Below, in pieces: positions 1 through 5,789 of a stretch of DNA of 6,537 nt. The stretch is taken from assembly GCA_002496475.1 (NCBI GenBank), contig DAJV01000092.1:1-6537 (forward strand). Direction: 5' to 3'. Made by a program: the position numbers and the translations under genes. The notes under the pieces were generated by a model. It was given only the letters and a program-made list of their open reading frames with translations. It did no database searches and was not told where the DNA came from. Every line of letters begins with the position of its first letter. Position 1 is the stretch's first letter. Source of the stretch: Vulcanisaeta sp. UBA163 (lineage in GTDB: Archaea; Thermoproteota; Thermoprotei; Thermoproteales; Thermocladiaceae).

Positions 1-1072
1 CATTGTCTCCAACCAGTAATCCACTCCAGCCCGTGAGTGCCCTGAGCATCATCATCGAGTTGAAGGAGGACTTGTCATAGGTAATGCCCACGGTTAATGC
101 CTTACCCACGGCCCTGGCAACCTTAACCTCATGGAGTAGGTCGAGTGTTGTGAAGGCACCGCCGTCACTGCCGAACCCGAACAATACGTCATTGAACATG
201 GGCAGCCAGTGGTAGCCCATTATTAGTGAATCCACGGTGGGGCACCAGGCAATGCCTAATCCCCTATCCCTAACAATGCCTCTTTCCTTATTGGATAGGT
301 AAACCGCGTGGGCTATTACCGTAGGCCTTATTAGTGTTAAGCCAAGCCTATCGAAGACCTCGAGAGGCCTAACGCCGTACTTAGTAAGCGCATAATCAAC
401 CTCACCCTGATACTCACCTAGGTGGTACGTTATGCCCAACCCCCTACTTAGGCAGAAATCCTTTACCCTGAGGAGCAGGTCCTCAGTAACCATCATTATC
501 TGCCTAATGGAGCACCAAACCCTAACCCTATCATTAACCTCCGGCATTAAATCCTCAACCTTGTGTATGGCCTCATTAGTGTCAATTATTTTATCCCCAC
601 GTACATTAAAGGTCGATGGTGTAACCACACCCCTAATACCGACTTCATTAATTGCCTTAATCAACTCCCTAGGTCTCGGCGCACCGGCATCAATGAAGTA
701 TGTAACGCCATTCTTAACCATGGCGATGATGCTCACTAATGATGAGAGGTACGCCAAGTCATCAGTAAGTAATTCCTCAAAGGGTATTAGTAGCCTTGTC
801 CATAATGGCGGTAGCGCAAGCCCCTCATCATTAATGAAGGACCTGAGCAGGACCTGCTGCGTGTGAGTGTGGGCATCAATGAGACCGGGCATTAGGATGT
901 GCTTATCCCTATTAATGACCTCCTCACCCCTGTATTGACTGAGTACGTCACTTGCCCTACCCACGGCTTTGATTAGGCCATTATCTATGGCCACGGCACC
1001 ATCCTCTATAATTAATGGATTTGACATTGTTATTACGTATTTACCCCTCACAATTAGGTCAGTTCTCTCCAT
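1..1072 (-). CDS. Metal-dependent amidohydrolase/deaminase (cytosine deaminase / SAH deaminase-like), C-terminus off window
   Basis: Reading the minus strand from ATG at 1072 gives 357 codons open to the window edge. The protein begins METAL-hydrolase style with a short beta segment, then LMPGLIDAHTHTQQ, with the HxH metal pair at H68/H70. Next come LWTRLLIPFEELLT (about 90-103), YHLGEY with H217 and E220, IAHAVYLS with H255, and GFGSDGGAFTTLDLLHE with D303. This order and spacing match the ATZ/TRZ/SAH-deaminase branch of the amidohydrolase superfamily: cytosolic enzymes that use one divalent metal to hydrolyse C-N or C-Cl bonds, most often deaminating purines, pyrimidines or adenosyl compounds. 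The usual HNPxSN-type substrate segment is altered to WCPTVDSLIMG (276-286). The family is usually about 400-470 aa, so roughly 50-110 residues are missing beyond the edge. ATG follows the permease stop by 6 nt, suggesting one transcript and perhaps translational coupling. The family call is firm; the substrate is unknown. Confidence 0.9.
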   Translation of the reverse strand, partial: MERTDLIVRGKYVITMSNPLIIEDGAVAIDNGLIKAVGRASDVLSQYRGEEVINRDKHILMPGLIDAHTHTQQVLLRSFINDEGLALPPLWTRLLIPFEELLTDDLAYLSSLVSIIAMVKNGVTYFIDAGAPRPRELIKAINEVGIRGVVTPSTFNVRGDKIIDTNEAIHKVEDLMPEVNDRVRVWCSIRQIMMVTEDLLLRVKDFCLSRGLGITYHLGEYQGEVDYALTKYGVRPLEVFDRLGLTLIRPTVIAHAVYLSNKERGIVRDRGLGIAWCPTVDSLIMGYHWLPMFNDVLFGFGSDGGAFTTLDLLHEVKVARAVGKALTVGITYDKSSFNSMMMLRALTGWSGLLVGDN

Positions 1073-1078
1073 TAATAA

Positions 1079-2599
1079 TCACTCTGGCGGTATTTCTACA
1101 TAAGCCACTGATATGTCTATACCATACCTCCTGAGGTAGATTGATCTTGCAATTAAGTAAGCCGCAATACCGAGTATTACTGCGCCGAGTTCCACACCGT
1201 AAGCCAACCAATTACCACCCCAAATCTGCGGGTGAGCAAGGAATTCATAGTCGAGGAATATGAACACTATAAATTGAAGAATACCAGAAACGATAAGCGC
1301 TGCCTTAACCCCACCACTTAATTCATTGTTTTTCCTGAGGGCTATCAACACGGCGGCGACACCAACCAATGCTAAGTATGTTAGTGGGCCAACCTCAGTA
1401 CCGTACAGTGCTGTGAATGTTCCATAGAATATGCCCGTTAGTGCAATGAGCATTGCTGTTATTGCAAGGTCTGTTATGTGTGCATATATTGGTGTTCCAA
1501 ACCTAGGGCTTACATAGGCGAAGAGGCTTGGCCAAACCCTGTCGAAGGCTAGGGCGAACCAATACCTAACAATTACAATGGCGCCGTAAGCCAGTATTGC
1601 CAGGTACCAGGTAACTGATGATATGCCAATGACCCAACTGAGCACGTTATTGCTTGATATGGCCATGGCAATGGTCCAGTAATTCAGGATACTATTAATG
1701 TTGGGATTGGATAATGCGGCGGTCACGAAGTTAAAACCAAGCGAGTTGTAAAGGGCTTCGAAGCCTATTGTTGCCATTACCATCGTTATTAAGGCCGCCA
1801 CCGGCACATTATACTTAATGGCACCCCTACCCCTAATTTCAGATGCTATTGCTGGCCCAGCCATTAACCATGGATAAACATAGAGTGCGAAGAATGGTAT
1901 CACCATGAAAGCGCCACTCAACGTGAACTCAGGACCCTTATAACTACTGGCGAGTGATGAGTATGTGTAGCCACTGGGTAACAACTTATTAATTGCGGTA
2001 ATGGCCATGGACTTGGGTGTTGTAAATAATATTATTACTGTTATTATTAACCCAATGAGTGACACTGTGGTTAGCACGGTCATTAGCCTAATGCCATACT
2101 TAGTACCTAGTATGTTTGCTATGACTATTATTGCGAAGAAGGCAATGGCTATGGGTATCATGGACCAGGTATTGAACGATGTATTTATACCCAATATTGG
2201 TAGTACGGACTCAAGCTGAAAAACGCCAGCCGTTGCAACAAGTGCGTAGTAGGCTAGGGCCTGTATTACGAATGCCATAACCAAGCCATTAACTAGCCAA
2301 GCGGTTCTCGGACCAAATGCCCTGGTCAACCAGACGTAGTCACCACCCGTGCGTGGTATTAAAGTGGTTAATAGTGTGTAGACTATTATTTGAGGTACTG
2401 AAAGTAAAAAAGCAATTAGTGATGCATAGACCAGGTTCACACCAGTAACACTGGGTAGCGCCGCCAATGTGAAACCCACAGTACCCAGCGCGGCTCCAAT
2501 GGACATGTTGGCAATGTTTATTGAAACAGCATCCCAAAAACTAGCCTCCTTGACTAAACCCGTGGATTCCCTAAGAAATACGCCCTGCTTGGTCTCCAT
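1079..2599 (-). CDS. APC-superfamily (amino acid/polyamine/base-type) permease, 12 TM
   Basis: A 506-aa integral membrane protein from ATG at 2599. About 12 hydrophobic helices can be placed, roughly at 26-46, 55-80, 101-126, 146-164, 172-192, 228-250, 265-290, 320-349, 374-394, 404-420, 431-449 and 464-484. Two hallmarks of the APC family are present: PRTGGDYVWLTRAFG (82-96) at the entry to TM3, and AFDRVWPSLFAYVSPRFGTP (351-370) between TM8 and TM9. These carriers usually import amino acids, amines or related nitrogen compounds by H+ or Na+ symport or exchange. An in-frame ATG at 2659 would add 20 residues (MENPCLARKR...). I prefer 2599 because a BRE/TATA sequence lies exactly 26 nt upstream and would fall inside the coding region otherwise. 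The amidohydrolase starts 6 bp after the stop, so the permease probably brings in that enzyme's substrate or a related nutrient. The family call is secure; the substrate cannot be read. Confidence 0.9.
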   Translation of the reverse strand: METKQGVFLRESTGLVKEASFWDAVSINIANMSIGAALGTVGFTLAALPSVTGVNLVYASLIAFLLSVPQIIVYTLLTTLIPRTGGDYVWLTRAFGPRTAWLVNGLVMAFVIQALAYYALVATAGVFQLESVLPILGINTSFNTWSMIPIAIAFFAIIVIANILGTKYGIRLMTVLTTVSLIGLIITVIILFTTPKSMAITAINKLLPSGYTYSSLASSYKGPEFTLSGAFMVIPFFALYVYPWLMAGPAIASEIRGRGAIKYNVPVAALITMVMATIGFEALYNSLGFNFVTAALSNPNINSILNYWTIAMAISSNNVLSWVIGISSVTWYLAILAYGAIVIVRYWFALAFDRVWPSLFAYVSPRFGTPIYAHITDLAITAMLIALTGIFYGTFTALYGTEVGPLTYLALVGVAAVLIALRKNNELSGGVKAALIVSGILQFIVFIFLDYEFLAHPQIWGGNWLAYGVELGAVILGIAAYLIARSIYLRRYGIDISVAYVEIPPE

Positions 2600-2620
2600 T
2601 ATTCCATCGAGGGATGAAAC

Positions 2621-2635
2621 ATTTAAAAATCTTTT
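2621..2635 (-). promoter_or_regulatory. BRE/TATA promoter of the permease-amidohydrolase operon
   Basis: On the minus strand AAAAGATTTTTAAAT reads as an A-rich BRE followed by an archaeal TATA box centred at about 2625. That is 26 nt before the A of ATG 2599, the distance expected from TATA centre to transcription start in archaea, so the mRNA should begin at or beside the start codon. A second AT-rich stretch (2676-2690) could serve the upstream ATG at 2659, so the assignment is likely but not exclusive. Confidence 0.6.
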
Positions 2636-2742
2636 GCGTGCTAAACACGGGTTTTCCATTTAATGAATTGTTTAATTTATTTAATGGATTAATTAAATAA
2701 AAGATCCATAAATATAACATTAACGTGCTAGGCCCTAATAAT

Positions 2743-2755
2743 AAAGAATTTAAAC
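2743..2755 (+). promoter_or_regulatory. BRE/TATA promoter of guaAa
   Basis: AAAGAATTTAAAC contains a purine-rich BRE-like segment and a TATA core TTTAAA centred at 2751-2752. This is about 25 nt before the GTG at 2776, consistent with a leaderless mRNA. It lies inside the frame that could otherwise be extended back to GTG 2725, which is one reason for rejecting the longer start. Confidence 0.55.
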
Positions 2756-2775
2756 AATTCCCAAACTACATCAAC

Positions 2776-3339
2776 GTGGCAGTTGGAATCCTTGATTTCG
2801 GTGGACAATACAACCACCTAATACTTAGGCGCGTGCTTGAGCTGGGGTTCAGGGGTAGTTTCCTAGACCCGAATGAATCCATCAATAGGATTAGGCAATC
2901 CTTCGGGTGTCTCATAATCAGTGGCGGCCCATGGAACATACCTGGGGACCTACCAAAGACAGGAAACGCTATTAACTACATACTTGAATTCCCCGGCCCT
3001 ATCCTGGGCATATGCCTTGGTCACCAGTTAATGGCGTATGCATACGGAGGTGAGTTGGCAATGGAGTACCCAGAGTTCGGTGGTGTTAGGGTGCATGTTG
3101 ACAGAGAAGATACAATACTCAGGGGTATTCCCAATTCCTTCACTGCCTGGGAAAGCCATAACATAAGTGTGGTTAAGCCACCGAGGGACTTTGAAATATT
3201 AGCACATAGTGAGAAAGTCCCAATCGAGGCCATGTCCAATGAAACCCTCAAGCGATTCAGCGTGCAGTTCCACCCAGAGGTTAGGCACACGGAACATGGC
3301 CTAGTTATAATGAGGAACTTCCTTGAATTATGCCGCTAA
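2776..3339 (+). CDS. guaAa: GMP synthetase, glutamine amidotransferase subunit (GuaAa)
   Basis: A class I glutamine amidotransferase of 187 aa that releases ammonia from glutamine for conversion of XMP to GMP by its GuaAb partner. The N-terminus VAVGILDFGGQYNHLI is the typical first strand. The nucleophile elbow GICLGHQL carries Cys80, and VQFHPEV supplies the rest of the triad, His166 and Glu168. The oxyanion-region ISGGP is at 48-52. GTG at 2776 is chosen because it puts DFGGQY where family members begin, gives the usual length of about 188 aa, and has a TATA box about 25 nt upstream; an in-frame GTG at 2725 would add 17 residues unlike the family. In the segment where archaeal homologues have an SHxDE-type motif, this protein reads AWESHNISVV, so the acidic residue after SH is missing. 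That segment contacts the synthetase, so its pairing surface may differ. The synthetase gene follows 175 bp downstream. Confidence 0.93.
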   Translation: MAVGILDFGGQYNHLILRRVLELGFRGSFLDPNESINRIRQSFGCLIISGGPWNIPGDLPKTGNAINYILEFPGPILGICLGHQLMAYAYGGELAMEYPEFGGVRVHVDREDTILRGIPNSFTAWESHNISVVKPPRDFEILAHSEKVPIEAMSNETLKRFSVQFHPEVRHTEHGLVIMRNFLELCR

Positions 3340-3484
3340 ATCTACTCAGTATGCACCATAATTCCACCCCTGCGACCTGAGTTTAGGCGCTCTTCAGATC
3401 AGGGCAGTAAATTACATTATTCAGCATCTTATTATGTTTAATTAAATAATACCGTGCAAAACCCCTGGTTATTTAGAGGCAAGG

Positions 3485-3494
3485 TATTTAAATA
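3485..3494 (+). promoter_or_regulatory. TATA box of guaAb
   Basis: TATTTAAATA, centred at 3489-3490, lies about 25.5 nt before ATG 3515. This predicts a leaderless guaAb mRNA with its own promoter rather than simple read-through from guaAa. The intergenic stretch 3340-3514 otherwise shows AT-rich repeats of TTAATTAAAT (3438-3447 and 3496-3505) and no coding sequence that I can support. Confidence 0.65.
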
Positions 3495-3514
3495 ATTAAT
3501 TAAATCAATTACCG

Positions 3515-4636
3515 ATGAGCACGATTGAAATCATTAATAGGGCCGTGGAAGGCATGAGGTCGTTACCCATTAAATGCGCCCTAGCGGCAATCAGTGGTGG
3601 TGTGGATAGCACCACTGCAGCGGTCCTAGCAGGGAAGGCCCTGGGCGATAGGCTTAGGGCGGTTTTCATTGATACGGGTTTCATGAGACTCAACGAGCCC
3701 GCACACGTTAAGGAGTTGCTCAGGGATATTTTACCGGTTGAGGTCGTGGATGCCCGTGAGCAATTCTACGGAGTAATGCTTGGACTAAGCAATGCGGAGG
3801 AGAAGAGAATAAGGTTTAGGGAGGTTTTCTACGCTGTCCTCTCGGGCATTGCGAAGAAGTATGGTTGTGACTGGCTGGTTCAGGGCACAATAGCACCCGA
3901 CTGGATCGAAACAAAGGGTGGCATTAAGACACAGCATAACGTTCTTGAGCAGATTGGGATCGATACATCAACGAAGTACGGCTTCAAACTAATAGAACCA
4001 TTAAGGGAATTATACAAGGACCAAGTTAGGGAGGTGGCCAAGGCGCTCGGTGTACCGAGTGAGATAATCAGTAGGCAACCCTTCCCAGGGCCTGGACTTA
4101 GCATTAGGGCCGTGGGTGAGTTAACCCTTGAGAAACTCGATGTTGTTAGGATGGCTACCGAAGTAGTTGAAAGAAAACTGGGCAACATGGGACTTAGTCA
4201 GTGGTTCGCGGCTGCCTGGGAATACAGCACCATGCACAGTGATGAATTATCAAAGAACGTGGTTAACCTAGGCGATCTATACGTGGAGTTGTTCAGGGTT
4301 AGGGCAACGGGTGTTAAGGGTGATTCGAGGTCCTACGGGCACGTGGCATTAGTTAAGGGCCGCTTAACCAAGTGGCATGATGTATATGAATTACACAGGT
4401 ACTTAACCATGGGTGACGTGACTCACGTTACCTATGAATTAACTGAGGGAGGCCCAGGTAGGTACTTCGTGTCCATAAGAGCTGTGCTTACCGAGGACTT
4501 TATGACCGCCGATGTACCAAGGCTGGACCACAACACCTTGGTTAACGTGGCTAGGGAGATCATGAACGATGACAGGATTGCGGCAGTTGGTTTCGACGTG
4601 ACGCCCAAGCCACCGGCGACGATTGAGTACGAGTAG
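3515..4636 (+). CDS. guaAb: GMP synthetase, ATP-pyrophosphatase (synthetase) subunit (GuaAb)
   Basis: A 373-aa cytosolic enzyme that adenylates XMP with ATP and displaces AMP with ammonia to give GMP. The N-type ATP pyrophosphatase P-loop SGGVDST is at 27-33. QGTIAPDWIE (123-132) corresponds to the family GTIYPD.IE segment, followed by KTQHNV (138-143). EPLRELYKDQVREVAKALGVP (161-181) and RQPFPGPGL (187-195) are signature blocks of GuaA. The C-terminal dimerisation domain includes KGDSRSYG (268-275) and ends in KPPATIEYE, close to the usual KPPGTIEWE. The length is complete for a stand-alone subunit. Ammonia must come from GuaAa, encoded just upstream on the same strand. ATG 3515 is supported by a TATA box about 25 nt upstream and by an N-terminus typical of the family. 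The stop lies 3 bp from the stop of the convergent phosphoribosyltransferase, so the transcripts must overlap. Confidence 0.96.
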   Translation: MSTIEIINRAVEGMRSLPIKCALAAISGGVDSTTAAVLAGKALGDRLRAVFIDTGFMRLNEPAHVKELLRDILPVEVVDAREQFYGVMLGLSNAEEKRIRFREVFYAVLSGIAKKYGCDWLVQGTIAPDWIETKGGIKTQHNVLEQIGIDTSTKYGFKLIEPLRELYKDQVREVAKALGVPSEIISRQPFPGPGLSIRAVGELTLEKLDVVRMATEVVERKLGNMGLSQWFAAAWEYSTMHSDELSKNVVNLGDLYVELFRVRATGVKGDSRSYGHVALVKGRLTKWHDVYELHRYLTMGDVTHVTYELTEGGPGRYFVSIRAVLTEDFMTADVPRLDHNTLVNVAREIMNDDRIAAVGFDVTPKPPATIEYE

Positions 4637-4639
4637 GAA

Positions 4640-5203
4640 TCAACGAAGTAGCTTCATGAGTTTACGGGCAAAGTCCTCACCGAAGTAATCCACCAGGTTT
4701 AGGTCCCTAATCACTGAGTCTACGTTGGAATTACGGAGTTGATTCCTAACCACCTCCCCAACCTCCCAAGGAAACAGGATCCACCTATCAACAACACCCA
4801 AGTAGTAGTCGGGCTTTATACTGGACCAGGGCTTAACATACAGTGTGGCTGTCCTGACCTCCCTAGCCCCATAAAACCTTAGTATGTCCCTAGCCATGGC
4901 CAGCGTCCTACCCGTGTCCGCAACATCATCCATAATGAGCACACTCTTGCCCCTTAGGTCATGGATTATTGGGTACGTAACTACGGGTTCATCACCCTGA
5001 CCAACCCTCGTCCCATAACTGGTTAAACCAAGGACAACAAGTTCATCAACACCTAGAAAGTCAGACACCAACTTACCCACGATGTAGCCACCCCTGAGTA
5101 TGGCAACAACTGAGCTAGGTCTATAACCAGAGTCCTTAATCATAAGCGATAAATCCAGTGATAAATCCACAAGCCTCTGCCAATTAAGGACTAGGAACTC
5201 CAT
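4640..5203 (-). CDS. Purine phosphoribosyltransferase (xanthine/hypoxanthine-guanine type)
   Basis: A 187-aa type I phosphoribosyltransferase that should transfer a purine base to PRPP, giving a nucleoside monophosphate and PPi. The PRPP-binding loop VLIMDDVADTGRT is at 88-100 with the acidic pair D92/D93. The PPi-loop ILRGG is at 35-39. KPWS (124-127), PDYY (131-134) and WILFPWE (141-147) match the base-binding half of archaeal xanthine-guanine PRTs. The C-terminal 40 residues extend past the minimal family core of about 150 aa. An in-frame ATG at 5227 adds 8 residues (MSFSLVVL), but ATG 5203 begins with MEFLVLNWQ, which fits the family, and a BRE/TATA sits exactly 26 nt upstream. Next to GMP synthetase it would supply XMP or GMP by salvage. 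The exact base (xanthine, guanine or hypoxanthine) cannot be settled by reading. Confidence 0.88.
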   Translation of the reverse strand: MEFLVLNWQRLVDLSLDLSLMIKDSGYRPSSVVAILRGGYIVGKLVSDFLGVDELVVLGLTSYGTRVGQGDEPVVTYPIIHDLRGKSVLIMDDVADTGRTLAMARDILRFYGAREVRTATLYVKPWSSIKPDYYLGVVDRWILFPWEVGEVVRNQLRNSNVDSVIRDLNLVDYFGEDFARKLMKLLR

Positions 5204-5225
5204 CAAAACAACCAATGAAAAACTC

Positions 5226-5240
5226 ATTAAAAGACTTTCC
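5226..5240 (-). promoter_or_regulatory. BRE/TATA promoter of the phosphoribosyltransferase
   Basis: The minus strand reads GGAAAGTCTTTTAAT: a purine-rich BRE-like GGAAAG, then TTTTAAT centred at 5229, 26 nt before ATG 5203. This predicts a leaderless transcript and argues against the upstream ATG at 5227, which would lie within the TATA box. Confidence 0.6.
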
Positions 5241-5291
5241 CTACAATTAACGGTAATAATTACAACAAATAATTAATCAGGAAAATTGCCC

Positions 5292-5384
5292 CCTGCATGC
5301 ATTCACGCCATTGATGCGTAGGCCCAGCGGCCCGGTTTTAGCCGGGTCGTTGAGTTCGTACCAATGGCGTGAATGCAAGGCAGG
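5292..5384. ncRNA. Candidate structured RNA: long imperfect hairpin, strand undecided
   Basis: A perfect 16-nt inverted repeat, TGCATTCACGCCATTG (5298-5313) and CAATGGCGTGAATGCA (5362-5377), is extended outward by CCTGC (5292-5296) and GCAGG (5380-5384) across a small A/AG internal loop. Inside is a second stem, CGGCCCGG (5328-5335) with CCGGGTCG (5342-5349), one G-U pair and loop TTTTAG. The 3-bp CAG/TTG pairing can lengthen that inner stem. An internal loop of about 11 and 9-10 nt lies between the stems. GC content is well above the flanking DNA, as for ncRNA genes of hyperthermophiles. A TATA-like ATAATTAAT near 5273 would start a plus transcript at about 5299, the foot of the stem; a TATA-like GTTAAATAAG near 5408 could serve the minus strand. 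The shape recalls single-hairpin H/ACA-like guides, but no ACA box or K-turn is evident. It could instead be a MITE-like DNA element. Confidence 0.5.
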
Positions 5385-5450
5385 TATGGGCTTCATTATT
5401 ACTTATTTAACTTATATTTATATTATTTACTCTTATCGATGCAACTAAAA

Positions 5451-5471
5451 ATACATATAAGTTATATGTAT
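5451..5471. promoter_or_regulatory. Perfect 21-bp palindrome, candidate operator
   Basis: ATACATATAA and TTATATGTAT are perfect inverted arms of 10 nt around a central G. Two further palindromes overlap it: GTTATA-TG-TATAAC (5461-5474) and ATATGT-ATA-ACATAT (5464-5478). This chain lies about 90-115 nt before the 62-aa gene at 5565 and in front of its overlapping micro-ORF. Such clusters commonly bind dimeric helix-turn-helix regulators, but the region is extremely AT-rich and may also supply TATA elements, so function is inferred only. Confidence 0.35.
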
Positions 5472-5478
5472 AACATAT

Positions 5479-5568
5479 GTGTATTATAACCTTCATATTT
5501 TCAGTTTTATCTTGTTATTCGATATAGGCAAAAAATTGAAAAACGAAAATGAGAAATTAAAAATGTGA
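5479..5568 (+). CDS. Possible micro-ORF (29 aa): hydrophobic stretch then charged helix
   Basis: From GTG 5479 the frame reads VYYNLHIFSFILLFDIGKK and then LKNENEKLKM before TGA at 5566-5568. It thus has a short hydrophobic segment followed by a lysine/glutamate-rich helix of coiled-coil character. Its stop overlaps the GTG start of the next small gene by 4 nt (GTGA), the arrangement seen in translationally coupled pairs. It could equally be the 5' part of one gene split by a frameshift near the A-run at 5559-5563. No family is recognised, and a frame this short in AT-rich DNA may be chance. Confidence 0.2.
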   Translation: MYYNLHIFSFILLFDIGKKLKNENEKLKM

Positions 5569-5753
5569 GGAAAAGTATAAGGCAATGTAGGGAAAAGATA
5601 CTTGATTGCGCCTTTGATACCATAGTTAGGGCTAGGTTGGGCTTTATTGATAAGGATGACGCACTTGATACACTCTGGGAGTACCTAGTTAATATTGATT
5701 ATGACATGAAAACTCTTGAGAAGAAAGTAGGCATGAACAATGTCGTAAATTAA
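5565..5753 (+). CDS. Small hypothetical protein, 62 aa, helical
   Basis: A short open frame from GTG 5565 to TAA 5753. The sequence has a basic start (MRKSIRQCREK), then a helix-rich middle with alternating acidic and aliphatic residues (DTIVRARLGFIDKDDALDTLWEYL), and a lysine-rich end. There is no signal peptide and no metal or nucleotide motif; two cysteines (C8, C15) have no obvious partner. AGG arginine codons and the amino acid balance resemble the neighbouring genes, which favours a real gene. There is no TATA at -26 from GTG and no clear Shine-Dalgarno, so the start is uncertain; the frame has no ATG before M47 and a stop at 5550-5552. I do not recognise a family. It may be a lineage-specific small protein or the C-terminal part of a frameshifted gene. 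Confidence 0.5.
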   Translation: MRKSIRQCREKILDCAFDTIVRARLGFIDKDDALDTLWEYLVNIDYDMKTLEKKVGMNNVVN

Positions 5754-5789
5754 GGACGCATAAATAATTTAACGCGATTACCCATTATC

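Noticed and set aside
432..866. A 144-codon plus-strand open frame
   Set aside because: It is antisense to the amidohydrolase, whose minus-strand reading carries all family motifs; the plus-strand product is Ser/Leu/Thr-rich with no motif.
2725..2775. N-terminal extension of GuaAa from GTG 2725
   Set aside because: It would add 17 residues absent from the family and place a good TATA box inside the coding sequence.
3340..3514. Small RNA in the guaAa-guaAb gap, from the segment near 3366-3405
   Set aside because: Fragments such as CCTGAG and TCAGATCAGG do not form a stable stem or proper C/D boxes.
5311..5354. Box C/D sRNA, from TTGATGC (C-like) and TTGA (D-like) inside the long hairpin
   Set aside because: Neither matches the RUGAUGA and CUGA boxes properly, and the order and strong stem-loop do not suit a C/D guide.
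5298..5377. tRNA or split-tRNA half, suggested by GAGTTCGTAC and the GC-rich stem
   Set aside because: No 7-bp acceptor stem, D-arm or anticodon arm can be built, and the TTCG segment is not flanked by a 5-bp T-stem.
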